This document shows positions 53,211 through 62,674 of a DNA stretch of 64,000 nucleotides, piece after piece. The DNA comes from Rothia mucilaginosa. GTDB taxonomy: Bacteria > Actinomycetota > Actinomycetes > Actinomycetales > Micrococcaceae. The translations under genes and the position numbers were made by a program. Each line of letters begins with the position of its first letter. The first letter of the stretch is position 1. Under the pieces are notes generated by a model that did no database searches, was not told where the DNA came from, and worked only from the letters and a program-made list of their open reading frames with translations. The stretch is from the NCBI RefSeq assembly GCF_001548235.1, contig NZ_AP014938.1, forward strand, positions 1,860,001 through 1,924,000, read 5' to 3'.

Positions 53211-56200
53211 TTACGCCCCCGCGAGGACCTTTGACGCCCACTCACCCAGGGCGGGGCGGTCAATCTTCGAATTGTGGCGAATATCGGTCGGATGCTCGTG
53301 CACTACCAGCACCGCGGCAAGCTCCACGCCGGTATCCTCGGCAACCTTCTGACGCACCAGTTGCGAGAGCTCGAAGGGCGCCACACCCTCCGCAATGGGG
53401 AAGCGGTTGGCGCCGGGCACGCGATCGAGCAGGGCACGCTTAAGACCCGATGCCGACTGGCGCGCCTCCAAAGCGGCAGTATTCGCGGACGCCTCAATGA
53501 CCAGTACCGGGGCGGCGGTACCTGCAGGGCCCACCGCGACCAGGGCGGCGCGGCGCACCTCGGGCAGGGACTCGGCGGACTGCTCCGCCGCAACCGGGGT
53601 CAGCACACCCTGCGAAGTCAGCAACACGTGCGCGAGGCGACCCTCAACCCACAGGCGACCCGAAGCGTCCAGGTGTCCGACATCACCGGTATGATGCCAA
53701 CCCGGGGTGCTAATGGACTGCTCCTCAGTCACCCACAGGGTGTCGTAGCGGTCCTTCACGTGCGGTGCCGACACCAGAATCTCACCGGTTACACCCGGCT
53801 CGTGGGTCAGCTCATCCGCCACCGAACCGTCCTGCAGCAGCGGCGCAATAGCCACCGCCGCACCGTACACCGCGAAACCAACGCACACGCCGTCACGGGC
53901 GAACGGGTCAAGCACCTCACCGGCAGCATTCGGGGTGCCCTCAGCGATCGCCTGGCGAATCATCTCGAAAGACACATCGGTCACCGGCAGACCCTCGGTC
54001 ATGCCGTACGGGGTGTGCAGGGAGGCGTTCGGCACCAGGGCGGAGAGCGCCTCCAGCAGCGGCACGGGAATCGGCGCGCCAGCACTCAGCACGGTCTGAA
54101 CCTTAGCCAACGCCGCACGCTGCTCAGCGTTCAGCTCATCGGCGGTCGCCACCACATTCACCAGGGCGGCGGGGGACGCAAACACGACCGTCGCGTCAAT
54201 AGCCGCCGCAGCCGAGGCCAATGCCGAAGCCGTCAGGGTCTTCGGGCGGGTCACATCCATCGTCGGGGTCACGCTGGTAGCACCCAGCGCCGGACCCAAC
54301 AGCGCAAACGGCGCGAAGCCAGCCACCAGACCGCTACCGGGCGCAAAACCGTACGTATTCGCAATGGCATCACGCATACCCGCCAGCTGACGCTGCGTGT
54401 ACACCACACCCTTAGCCGGGCCGGTCGAACCGGAGGTGTACAGCACCGCCGCATCAGCATCCGGCACGGGGGAGGGGAACTCCACCACGGTCGGGGTGGG
54501 CACCGGCGCACCCGGAGTGCCGTCAGCGGCGGGCGCGGTAAACACTGAACCGGCAACACCCAGCAGCTTCTCCTGCACCGAACCCAGCGGCTCAACAGAA
54601 ATACGCACACCCGGCCACAGCAGGGTACGGGCGGCACTGAGCGCGGCGGGAATACCCACCAGGAAGCTCGGGTTAGCGCCCTTCAACGCGCGAGTCAGAC
54701 CCGGAATACCCAGACCGGTATCAGCCACCACAATGACAGCGCCCAGCTTCATGCAGGCGTAAATCAGGGTGGTCAGGCGGGCACCCGGAGGCACCATCAG
54801 GTTCACACGGTCGCCCGGACGCACACCCAGGGCGTGCAGGCGGGTTGCGGCGGCGTTGACCTGCTGGTTCAGCTCCGCCCAGGTCAGGGTCACGGACACG
54901 GAGGTGCCGTCGCCCTTGGGGTCCATATCCACCACGGCGGTGGATGCGTCGTTGGCGCGTTCAGTCAGGGCAGCGAGCATGGGGCGGAACGCCGCGGGAA
55001 CAGTACCCTCAGCGCCCCCAGTCGTAATACCCTCAGCGGCGGTGCTCTCGCCGGTTGTCAGGCCGTGGCGGCGCGCGCGGGCGGCACGATGCTCCGCCTC
55101 CGCATTACGCGCCGGAACCAGCACGCCATCCTCCAGCGTGCCAAAGGTCTGCGCAAGCCACGACATCATGGGGGTAGCAATATCGTAATCCTCAATGACC
55201 AAGTGCGAGGCCTTCTCGTAGCGGTGCACCTTCGCCTGCGGCATGCGCTCCATTAGGTCAAACAGGTAGCGGCGCTGGAACACCGGGTCCTTCGTGCCCC
55301 ACTGGAAAAACGCGGGCACATCCAGGTCACGGATCTGCTCGGCAATACGCTGCATCGGCGTATAGGAAGGAATATCGGCACCGGTCGGAATATCACCCAC
55401 AAAATTACGCACACCCTCACGCCACGCCGAATGAGCGTACGGCGCACGGTACGTACGGTAAATCGCCTCATTCAGCTGGCTCGGGTACAGGCGCTTAGGC
55501 TGCGGACCCACCGGCTGCGGCAGGGCACCATCAAGCGCCCCGGCACCGGCAGAACCCGGCGCGGGCAGGCGGCCCTCATTCTGAGCCAAACCCAAGGTCA
55601 CATCAATAAACGCGGTCGAATCGTGAGTACCCCACTCGTGCACACCCAACGCCAGACGCAGGGCGGCAGGGATATTCTCAATGCCGTCATGGTAGACCGC
55701 GGTGTTCGTCAGCATCACGCCCGAAAGAATCTCACGATGCTCCAGCGCCCAACCAAAGGACACCAGCCCACCCCAGTCATGGGCGAGGGTCACGACCGGC
55801 TTGTCAGTCTCATCCAGACCCAGCGCCTTCGTGAAATCACCCAGGTCAGCGATACGGTCGGTCAGGGAGCGGCGCTCACCCTCCAAATCCAGGTGGGTGC
55901 GCTCCGAATAACCCATGTCAATCTGATCAACCGCAACCACACGCCACGGGGCGCGCTCATTCACGCCCGCATCCAGCACGGTACGCCACAGGTACGACCA
56001 GGTCGGGTTACCGTGCACGCACAGGATCGTGCCAATCGGCTCCAAACCCTGCTCGACCAGCACCGGAAGGTTATCCAGGTAGTGCCAGCGGCGCGCGCCA
56101 GCCTGCTGCGCCCGCAGCTCAATGGGGGCGGTGGTGGGCACCTCCAGAAGGTGGGAGTAGCGCGGGTTCACGCCCGCCCATTCCTCCGGATTGTAGGGAG

Positions 56201-56231
56201 GCTGAGCCTTAGGGAAATTCAAATGGCGCAT
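53211..56231 (-). CDS. oleBC: OleBC fusion: beta-lactone decarboxylase plus beta-lactone synthetase
   Basis: A 1006-aa two-domain enzyme. The N-terminal domain (1-370) is an alpha/beta hydrolase of haloalkane-dehalogenase type with HGNPTWSYLWR, the nucleophile Asp152 in AHDWGG and His343 in KASHLVIED. In OleB this fold decarboxylates the beta-lactone to a cis-olefin. The C-terminal domain (about 410-1006) is an acyl-adenylate enzyme with TSGSTGPAKG (about 600), TPYGMTEGLP and a terminal NSKIDRP Lys; OleC uses it to close the beta-lactone from the hydroxy acid. Such OleBC fusions are known from Micrococcus and relatives. GAAGGA precedes ATG 56231. The channelled last two steps fit the olefin pathway. 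Confidence 0.9.
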   Translation of the reverse strand: MRHLNFPKAQPPYNPEEWAGVNPRYSHLLEVPTTAPIELRAQQAGARRWHYLDNLPVLVEQGLEPIGTILCVHGNPTWSYLWRTVLDAGVNERAPWRVVAVDQIDMGYSERTHLDLEGERRSLTDRIADLGDFTKALGLDETDKPVVTLAHDWGGLVSFGWALEHREILSGVMLTNTAVYHDGIENIPAALRLALGVHEWGTHDSTAFIDVTLGLAQNEGRLPAPGSAGAGALDGALPQPVGPQPKRLYPSQLNEAIYRTYRAPYAHSAWREGVRNFVGDIPTGADIPSYTPMQRIAEQIRDLDVPAFFQWGTKDPVFQRRYLFDLMERMPQAKVHRYEKASHLVIEDYDIATPMMSWLAQTFGTLEDGVLVPARNAEAEHRAARARRHGLTTGESTAAEGITTGGAEGTVPAAFRPMLAALTERANDASTAVVDMDPKGDGTSVSVTLTWAELNQQVNAAATRLHALGVRPGDRVNLMVPPGARLTTLIYACMKLGAVIVVADTGLGIPGLTRALKGANPSFLVGIPAALSAARTLLWPGVRISVEPLGSVQEKLLGVAGSVFTAPAADGTPGAPVPTPTVVEFPSPVPDADAAVLYTSGSTGPAKGVVYTQRQLAGMRDAIANTYGFAPGSGLVAGFAPFALLGPALGATSVTPTMDVTRPKTLTASALASAAAAIDATVVFASPAALVNVVATADELNAEQRAALAKVQTVLSAGAPIPVPLLEALSALVPNASLHTPYGMTEGLPVTDVSFEMIRQAIAEGTPNAAGEVLDPFARDGVCVGFAVYGAAVAIAPLLQDGSVADELTHEPGVTGEILVSAPHVKDRYDTLWVTEEQSISTPGWHHTGDVGHLDASGRLWVEGRLAHVLLTSQGVLTPVAAEQSAESLPEVRRAALVAVGPAGTAAPVLVIEASANTAALEARQSASGLKRALLDRVPGANRFPIAEGVAPFELSQLVRQKVAEDTGVELAAVLVVHEHPTDIRHNSKIDRPALGEWASKVLAGA

Positions 56232-56344
56232 ACTGGGAATCCTTCCGGATCGAATCGGTGAATGTCTACCGCACTATGGCTAAAGGACTGCCGGTTAAGG
56301 GCAGCGACTATGGGCTGCAAGGTTAGGAGCTGCCGGCTAACGGG

Positions 56345-57400
56345 CTACCACTGAATCTCAAGCAGGGCAGTGTTCAGACCAGAACCCACACCCATGCACA
56401 GAATACGGTCGCCCTCCGTGTAGGTCGGCGCGTACTCGGCGAGAGTCATCGGCAGAGCCGCCGCAGCCACATTGCCCCACTTCGGGAAAGTCAAGGGGAT
56501 GCGCTCACGCTCAATACCGACCGCCTCAATAATGGCGTTCGTGTGGGCGTTAGAAATCTGATGGGTCACGTAGGAGGTCATATCGTTCCACTCCCAGCCG
56601 TCCTGATGCGCCTGCTCCCACGCCTGCGCCACCAGCTCCAGGCCGTACTTGAGCAGGCCCTCGGCGTCAGTGTTCATGCCCTGATCCGCCTCGCCACCGA
56701 TGCACAGGTTACGGTGCTCAGTGCCCGCGCGGGACACCGAACCGACGATGCGGTGACCCTCCGGGTGGCGGTCAGCGCGACCAATCACAGCCGCCGCTGC
56801 ACCCGAACCGAGGGTCAGGGTCGCGAACTGCGCCAGCACATCCTCGCGGGTCGAATCGGGGTTGTTCAGGATGCGCACCGCGGTACGGTGCCACGGGGAG
56901 GGGTCCTCGCCAGCGACAATCAGGGCGTAGTCGATAGCGCCCGCATCAATCATGGTGGAGGCGACAGTCATCGCGTTCACAAAGCCCAGGCAGGCGTTCG
57001 TAATATCGAAGTTCAGGGCGTGACGCGGCAACTCCAGGCGGTCGTGCACACCCACCGAAACGGCGGGCTCAAAGTTATCGCGAGTCACCGAAGCGTTAAT
57101 CAGCAGGCCAATCTGGGAACGGTCAATGCCCGCCTCCGCAATAGCCTTCTCAGCTGCGGCAACCACGCCGTCCTCGAAAGTCTGGCCCTCAGCCCAACCG
57201 CGGCGAGTACTAATACCGGCAAGACGCTCCAGCAGGCCCTTGGGCATGCGCAGACGCTTGTAGGTTTGGGCTAGCTGCTCATCGAAGTAGTCGCTCGTGA
57301 CGACCTCCGGAGGCAGCTCATGGGTAATGGACAGTAGAGCTGCATTAGCGTGGCGAATGTCAGAGTTCGTGCCGACCTTCTCGGCGGGTGCATTCAACAA
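56345..57400 (-). CDS. oleA: OleA, acyl-CoA condensing thiolase-like enzyme
   Basis: Head-to-head Claisen condensation of two long-chain acyl-CoAs, the first step of olefin synthesis. The 351-aa protein has a KAS III/thiolase fold with the active Cys137 in ITNACLGF, His280 in VTHQIS, Asn310 in FPKWGNVAAAA, and Glu111 in NFEPAVS, the position that marks OleA rather than FabH. TTG 57400 is used as start, eight bases after AAGGG. It is first in the ole operon, 113 bases ahead of oleBC. The predicted product is a very long internal alkene in the membrane, as in Micrococcus luteus. Confidence 0.88.
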   Translation of the reverse strand: MLNAPAEKVGTNSDIRHANAALLSITHELPPEVVTSDYFDEQLAQTYKRLRMPKGLLERLAGISTRRGWAEGQTFEDGVVAAAEKAIAEAGIDRSQIGLLINASVTRDNFEPAVSVGVHDRLELPRHALNFDITNACLGFVNAMTVASTMIDAGAIDYALIVAGEDPSPWHRTAVRILNNPDSTREDVLAQFATLTLGSGAAAAVIGRADRHPEGHRIVGSVSRAGTEHRNLCIGGEADQGMNTDAEGLLKYGLELVAQAWEQAHQDGWEWNDMTSYVTHQISNAHTNAIIEAVGIERERIPLTFPKWGNVAAAALPMTLAEYAPTYTEGDRILCMGVGSGLNTALLEIQW

Positions 57401-57635
57401 TGGTGTGGCCCTTGAAAATAGAAGTCAGTGGGATGCAAAGACGGCGGGGAAACGCACAGCGGCCCCGCAGAATTTGTGATGCTCATTCCAATCTACCGCA
57501 CAGGTCGGGCGAACCCGTATCCGTAGACCCAATATGAACGCTCCCGTTCACCCCGCGCGTAAGATGATGTGCAATGAGGAACTTTGAGTCCCATTCGCCC
57601 CTCGCACGCTAACGCCGCCCGCCCACCGCACCGCG

Positions 57636-57647
57636 TACACTAGAGGG
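57636..57647 (+). promoter_or_regulatory. smc -10 element
   Basis: TACACT at 57636-57641, six bases before an in-frame ATG (57648). It either drives a leaderless longer Smc or gives a 63-base leader to the GTG at 57711. Confidence 0.4.
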
Positions 57648-57710
57648 ATGCCGCCACGCACCACAGAACGTGCCCGGCACACACCAGATTCTTTTGCAGA
57701 AAGGCCCCTT

Positions 57711-60700
57711 GTGCACCTGATGTCGCTGACCCTGCGCGGGTTCAAGTCTTTCGCCTCCGCCACCACTTTTGAGTTCACCCCCGGCATTAACGCGGTGGTC
57801 GGACCCAACGGCTCCGGCAAGTCCAATGTGCTGGACGCGCTCGCCTGGGTGATGGGCGAGCAGGGCGCTAAGAGCCTGCGCGGCGGCAGCATGAAGGACG
57901 TTATCTTCGCGGGCTCCGGCGAGGCTGGTTCGGGCGACGGCGCCCAGCGTGCACCCCTGGGCCGCGCCAAAGTCACCCTGATTTTCGATAATTCTGATGG
58001 CACTCTCAGCATTCCCGCTGATCGGGTGCAGATTTCGCGCACCATGTTCCGCTCCGGCGGCAGCGAGTACGAGATTAACGGTTCCCCGGCGCGCCTTGCC
58101 GATATTCAGGACCTGCTCTCGGAGGCGGGTCTGGGGCAGCAGATGCACGTGCTCGTCGGCCAGGGCCAGCTGGACGCGGTCCTGCACGCCACCGCCCAGC
58201 AGCGCCGCGACATGATTGAGCAGGCGGCAGGCGTGGTCAAGTACCGCCGCCGCCAGGAAAAGACCAGCCGCAAGCTGGAATCTGTGGCAACGAACGTTAC
58301 CCGCCTGAGCGACCTGGTCGCCGAGCTGGATTCGCAGCTGCAGCCGCTGAGCGAGCAGGCGGAATCTGCCGCGACCGCACGCCAGCTGCAGGCGCGCATC
58401 CGCCAGCTGGAGGCAGTACTTCTGGCTCGTCAGCTGGGTGTTCTGCAGGCTGAGCAGGCGCAGGCGCTCGCCTCCGAGGCGGAAGGTGCCCGCCGCGCCG
58501 AAACCCTGAAAGAACAGCTGGAGGCGGCGCGTGCCGCATCCGCGAAGCATCAGCAGGAGCAGAACCGCCTGAACGCCGAGGTCACCGCCTGCCAGAAGGC
58601 CGTGTCGACTCTGCGCGAGTCCGCCGCGCGCGTGCGCACCGTGCAGTCCATCGCCGCTGAGCGCGTGCGCACCTACCGCGTGGAGCTGACCGAGGCGACC
58701 GCCGCCGCCCGTGCCGGATACGAACGCGCCCTGGAACTGCTGGAGGAACGCCGCGAAGAGGCAGAGCGCGCGGTTGAAAGCTACGCCAGCTTTGAGGAAC
58801 GCTACGATGCGGCGCTGAAGAACGTTGAGAAGGCGGCGTCCGAGGTGGCGCAGACTGAGCGCGCCTCGGGTGAGGCGGCGCAGTCTCGTGCCCGCGCGCA
58901 GGCTCAGCTGGATGCCGCCCGCGCCGCTGCGGTGGAGGCGACCCGCGCCTACGCGGCGGCGGCTGAGCGTGCCGCAACCCTGCGTGAGGCGCTGGGCCAG
59001 AGCCTGGGTGAAGCACCCGCCGAGCTCGGTGCTGAATCCGCTGAGGCGGTGTTCGACCCCGAGACCGGCGAGCTCATGGATTCTTCGAGCGAGGGCGCGA
59101 GCCTGCTGCGCGTGCTGGATGCCGTGCAGATTGACCCCGAGTATGCGCGCGCGGCTTCTGCGGCGCTGACCTCACTGGCAACCGCGGCGTTGAGCGTGCC
59201 GGTTGAGGGCGCCGAGGTGTCGCAGCTGCGCGGTGACATTGGGGACGAAAGCAGCGAATCTGCCGCGAAGGAACTTTCAACAGAACTGCCCGAAACCACC
59301 CTGCCCGAATCCTGCGCCGCCGAGCTGCGCGAGCTGGGTATCCGCCCCGCCACCGAGATGATTGAACCGCTCAGCGAGGATGCCGCCGCGCTCGCCGGCA
59401 TCGACGATCACGCCCTAGCGCGCGTCACTGCGGCGCTGGGTGAGCGCCTGGCGGGCGTGCTGTTCGCGCCGGATGCCGCCTCCGCAGAGCAAGCCCTGCA
59501 CCTGCTCGCAGAGAATAACCTCGCAGGTCAGCGCACTATGTGGCATATTTTTGACCCCGCAGGCACCGAGCACACCCGCTACAGCCTGCTCTACCCGGCT
59601 GAGGGCGCCAGCCCCCTGGAACTTGCCGCCTCATACCGCGCCGCCTCCCAGGTCGTGACCCGCACCCGCGCCGAACTGGACGAAGCCGAGCAGACCGTTC
59701 AGCAGGCTCAGACCGCGGCAGAGGCGGCGGTCGAAGCAGAACGCGAGGCAGCGAAGGCGGCGGGCGTGGCGAGCGCCGAGCATGCCCGCGCCCGCGCCCA
59801 GGCGGAGTCCCTGGAAGCCTCCGCGCAGAACATTCAGAATGAGCGCGCCCGACTGAACGAGCGCCTCACTGCCGCGGAGGAATCCGTAGCCGAAGCGCGC
59901 ACCACCTACGAGTCGGCGCGCACCCGAGAGGATTCCTACCTGGCGGGCACGGGGGAGCAGGCTCCCGCTGCAAAGATTGAGCGCCGTGCCCAGCGTCTGG
60001 GCGAGGTGCTTGCCGAGCAGGTGAGCGAGCGTGAGCAGCAACTGCACGAGCTGAGCGGCGCCCTGAAGAACGCCCAGGAAGGCCTGACCAACACCAATGA
60101 TGAGGTACAGGATTTGCAGGCGTCGCACGCGGCGGCGCTGACCCTGTTGGCGCGCACTCAGACGGAGGCGGCGCGCGTGCAGGAGCGTGTGCAGGCTCTG
60201 GCTGAGCGTGCCCGCCTGGTGACCGGTTTGACCCTGGAGCAGCTGGAGGAGGAGTACTCCGAGCAGCTGCCGGTTGACGTGCCCGTTCAGGAGACCGCCG
60301 GAAACGACCCCTCCGAAAACGCAGCCTCCGAAAATCCCGCCACCGAAGCGGCATCGGAGACTACCGAAGCCTCCACCGAGAGCGTCCGCGCTCGCCTCAA
60401 GGCAACCCGCGCCGAACTGGAGGCACTCGGCGCCATTAACCCGCTGGCGCTGGAGGAGTACGAGGCGCTTTCTGAACGCCACGCCTACCTGAACCAGCAG
60501 ATTGAGGATTTGAAGGCGACCCGCCGCGACCTGAACACGGTCATGGACGAGGTCAGTAGCCACATTGCGGAGGTGTTCACCGCCGCGCTGGAGGACATCA
60601 ACACCCACTACCGCCGTATCTTTGAGACACTCTTCCCGGGAGGTGAGGGCCACCTGGAGCTGGACGACCCGTCCGATCCGTTGAATTCGGGTGTGGAGAT

Positions 60701-61034
60701 TCACGCGCGCCCGGCGGGTAAGAAGGTTAAGCGCCTGTCGCTGCTGTCCGGCGGTGAGCGTTCGCTCGCTTCGCTGGCGCTGTTGATTGCGATTTATATG
60801 TCTCGCCCTTCGCCGTTCTACGCCCTGGACGAGGTTGAGGCGGCGCTGGATGACCGCAACCTGTCGCGCCTGCTGCAGGTGATTGGTGAGTTGGGGGAGC
60901 GTTCGCAGCTGATTGTGATTACGCATCAGAAGCGCACGATGCAGATTGCGGAGACCCTGTACGGGGTGTCGATGCGCGGTGGCGTGTCGACGGTGCTTTC
61001 TCAGCAGATGGAGGAGCTGCGCGAGCTGCTGTAG
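57711..61034 (+). CDS. smc: Chromosome segregation protein SMC
   Basis: Condensin ATPase that organises the chromosome. The protein is 1107 aa. The head has LTLRGFKSFASATTFEF, the Walker A VVGPNGSGKSNVLDALAWVMG and the Q-loop GEQGAKSLRGG. Two long Ala/Glu/Arg coiled coils flank a hinge (about 450-650). The C-terminal head has the signature LLSGGERSLASLAL and Walker B FYALDEVEAALDD. GTG 57711 gives MHLMSLTLRGFKSF, the usual actinobacterial opening, with GAAAGG six bases ahead. ATG 57648 would add 21 residues. A Ser/Glu/Thr/Ala-rich insert (ENAASENPATEAASE) lies in the second coiled coil, near residue 866. No scpA/scpB or ftsY adjoins within the window. Confidence 0.95.
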   Translation: MHLMSLTLRGFKSFASATTFEFTPGINAVVGPNGSGKSNVLDALAWVMGEQGAKSLRGGSMKDVIFAGSGEAGSGDGAQRAPLGRAKVTLIFDNSDGTLSIPADRVQISRTMFRSGGSEYEINGSPARLADIQDLLSEAGLGQQMHVLVGQGQLDAVLHATAQQRRDMIEQAAGVVKYRRRQEKTSRKLESVATNVTRLSDLVAELDSQLQPLSEQAESAATARQLQARIRQLEAVLLARQLGVLQAEQAQALASEAEGARRAETLKEQLEAARAASAKHQQEQNRLNAEVTACQKAVSTLRESAARVRTVQSIAAERVRTYRVELTEATAAARAGYERALELLEERREEAERAVESYASFEERYDAALKNVEKAASEVAQTERASGEAAQSRARAQAQLDAARAAAVEATRAYAAAAERAATLREALGQSLGEAPAELGAESAEAVFDPETGELMDSSSEGASLLRVLDAVQIDPEYARAASAALTSLATAALSVPVEGAEVSQLRGDIGDESSESAAKELSTELPETTLPESCAAELRELGIRPATEMIEPLSEDAAALAGIDDHALARVTAALGERLAGVLFAPDAASAEQALHLLAENNLAGQRTMWHIFDPAGTEHTRYSLLYPAEGASPLELAASYRAASQVVTRTRAELDEAEQTVQQAQTAAEAAVEAEREAAKAAGVASAEHARARAQAESLEASAQNIQNERARLNERLTAAEESVAEARTTYESARTREDSYLAGTGEQAPAAKIERRAQRLGEVLAEQVSEREQQLHELSGALKNAQEGLTNTNDEVQDLQASHAAALTLLARTQTEAARVQERVQALAERARLVTGLTLEQLEEEYSEQLPVDVPVQETAGNDPSENAASENPATEAASETTEASTESVRARLKATRAELEALGAINPLALEEYEALSERHAYLNQQIEDLKATRRDLNTVMDEVSSHIAEVFTAALEDINTHYRRIFETLFPGGEGHLELDDPSDPLNSGVEIHARPAGKKVKRLSLLSGGERSLASLALLIAIYMSRPSPFYALDEVEAALDDRNLSRLLQVIGELGERSQLIVITHQKRTMQIAETLYGVSMRGGVSTVLSQQMEELRELL

Positions 61035-61186
61035 CTCGCCGCGCGCCCCTCAACCTGCGCGCTCCTGCCTAGCCTCGCTTGCCTATCCTCTAAATCTTGC
61101 CAGACGAGCCACCTCATACCCGTGCGCGCACCCACTCTGGCGAACGTCACATGTCCTAGGAATGGTCATGTGCACCCCAGGGTACT
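61035..61186. other. Intergenic region between smc and the trp promoter
   Basis: No gene is seen in this stretch. CACATG (61148-61153) and CATGTG (61167-61172) form an inverted repeat around CCTAGG, about 15 bases ahead of the presumed trp -35. It is a possible operator. Confidence 0.35.
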
Positions 61187-61215
61187 GTTCACCGCCTGCG
61201 CCCGGGTACTATAGG
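61187..61215 (+). promoter_or_regulatory. Probable trpBA promoter
   Basis: TTCACC (61187-61192) and TATAGG (61210-61215) with a 17-base spacer. TACTAT (61207-61212) is an overlapping alternative -10. Confidence 0.5.
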
Positions 61216-61220
61216 GGGAT

Positions 61221-61337
61221 ATGTGCGAACACCGCCCCGCCCTACCCGCGGTTGCGTGGTGTTTCGCTGTGATCAGGCCTGATGCCCCGCCCTACCCGCG
61301 GCGCGCATCCGGCGGTAACCATCCAGGGAAGGAATAG
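61221..61337 (+). CDS. Possible leader peptide ahead of trpB
   Basis: A 38-codon frame starts at ATG 61221, directly behind the presumed -10, and stops at TAG 61335-61337, inside the trpB ribosome site and two bases before the trpB ATG. It contains one Trp codon (VAWCF) and both copies of an 18-base direct repeat. Termination there could couple translation to trpB. A single Trp codon is weak support for classical attenuation, so this may be a chance frame. Confidence 0.3.
   Translation: MCEHRPALPAVAWCFAVIRPDAPPYPRRASGGNHPGKE
61234..61301 (+). repeat. 18-bp direct repeat with a palindrome between copies
   Basis: GCCCCGCCCTACCCGCGG occurs at 61234-61251 and 61284-61301, exactly 50 bases apart. 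ATCAGGCCTGAT, a perfect 12-base palindrome, abuts the second copy (61272-61283). Confidence 0.7.
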
Positions 61338-61339
61338 TG

Positions 61340-62674
61340 ATGAGCGAGAACCTGGCAGATGCTTTCCTCAACGGCGAGTCGTTGAAGAATGCCCCCGGCC
61401 CCTATTTTGGTGAGTACGGCGGGCGGTGGATGCCCGAGTCGCTGATTGCCGCCATGGATGAGCTGGAGGCAACCTTTAACGAGGCGAAGAACGACCCCGA
61501 GTTCATTGCTGAGTTCCAGCGTCTTTCTGCTGAGTATTCGAACCGTCCGTCGCTACTGACTGAGGTTCCGAAGTTCTCTGAGCATGCTGGTGCGCGTGTG
61601 TTCCTCAAGCGTGAGGATCTGAACCACACCGGTAGTCACAAGATTAATAACGTGATTGGTCAGGCTTTGCTGGCTAAGCGTATGGGTAAGACCCGTCTGA
61701 TTGCTGAGACTGGTGCGGGCCAGCACGGTGTTGCGACTGCGACCGCGGCTGCGCTCTTCGGCATGGAGTGCGTGATCTACATGGGTGAGGAAGACACTGA
61801 GCGTCAGGCGCTGAACGTGGCTCGTATGCAGCTGCTGGGCGCGAAGGTGATTGCGGTTCAGAACGGTTCCCGCACCCTCAAGGACGCCATTAATGAGGCG
61901 CTGCGCGACTGGGTTTCGAACGTTGAGAACACCCACTACCTGCTGGGTACTGCCGCCGGTGCGCATCCGTTCCCGGCGATGGTGCGTTTCTTCCATGACG
62001 CTATCGGTGAGGAAGCGCGCGAGCAGATTCTGGCTGAGACCGGCCGCCTGCCCGATGGTATTGCTGCCTGCGTGGGTGGCGGTTCGAACGCGATTGGCCT
62101 GTTCCACGCGTTCTTGGATGATTCTTCGGTCGAGATTTACGGTTTTGAGGCTGGCGGTGACGGTGTGGATACCGGTCGTCACGCGGCGACCATTACTCTG
62201 GGTCGTCCGGGCATGCTGCACGGCGCAATGACGTACCTGATGCAGGATGAAGACGGTCAGACCATTGAATCCCACTCGATTTCGGCCGGTCTGGATTACC
62301 CGGGTGTGGGTCCGGAGCACTCCTACCTGTCCGATATTGGTCGCGTGACCTACGAGCCGGTGACCGACACCGAGGCGATGGACGCTCTGCGTCTGCTCTG
62401 CCGTACCGAGGGTATTATTCCGGCGATTGAGTCCTCGCACGCTCTGGCGGGTGCGCTGCGCGTGTGCCAGCGTTGGGCTGCTGAGGATCCGGAGGCGGCA
62501 CGCGAGAAGACGATGATTGTCTGCCTGTCCGGTCGTGGCGATAAGGACATGGAAACCGCTCTGAAGTGGTTCGGTCTGGGCAAGGCGATTCCGTCCTCGG
62601 CCCTGATGACCGGTAATAAGGAAGCTGCCGCATCCGCTGCACAGAACGCACAGGCTGAAAGTGAGGCTAAGTAA
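61340..62674 (+). CDS. trpB: Tryptophan synthase beta chain
   Basis: PLP enzyme that joins indole with serine to make tryptophan. The 444-aa protein has [16 protein letters not shown], the PLP Lys in [31 protein letters not shown] for the phosphate and SHALAGAL. It is a TrpB1 type that pairs with TrpA. ATG 61340 is chosen over GTG 61337, as GAAGGAA (61328-61334) then has better spacing. The C-terminal 25 residues are an Ala/Glu/Gln tail. The stop overlaps the trpA start by one base. Other trp genes are not in the window. Confidence 0.96.
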   Translation: MSENLADAFLNGESLKNAPGPYFGEYGGRWMPESLIAAMDELEATFNEAKNDPEFIAEFQRLSAEYSNRPSLLTEVPKFSEHAGARVFLKREDLNHTGSHKINNVIGQALLAKRMGKTRLIAETGAGQHGVATATAAALFGMECVIYMGEEDTERQALNVARMQLLGAKVIAVQNGSRTLKDAINEALRDWVSNVENTHYLLGTAAGAHPFPAMVRFFHDAIGEEAREQILAETGRLPDGIAACVGGGSNAIGLFHAFLDDSSVEIYGFEAGGDGVDTGRHAATITLGRPGMLHGAMTYLMQDEDGQTIESHSISAGLDYPGVGPEHSYLSDIGRVTYEPVTDTEAMDALRLLCRTEGIIPAIESSHALAGALRVCQRWAAEDPEAAREKTMIVCLSGRGDKDMETALKWFGLGKAIPSSALMTGNKEAAASAAQNAQAESEAK

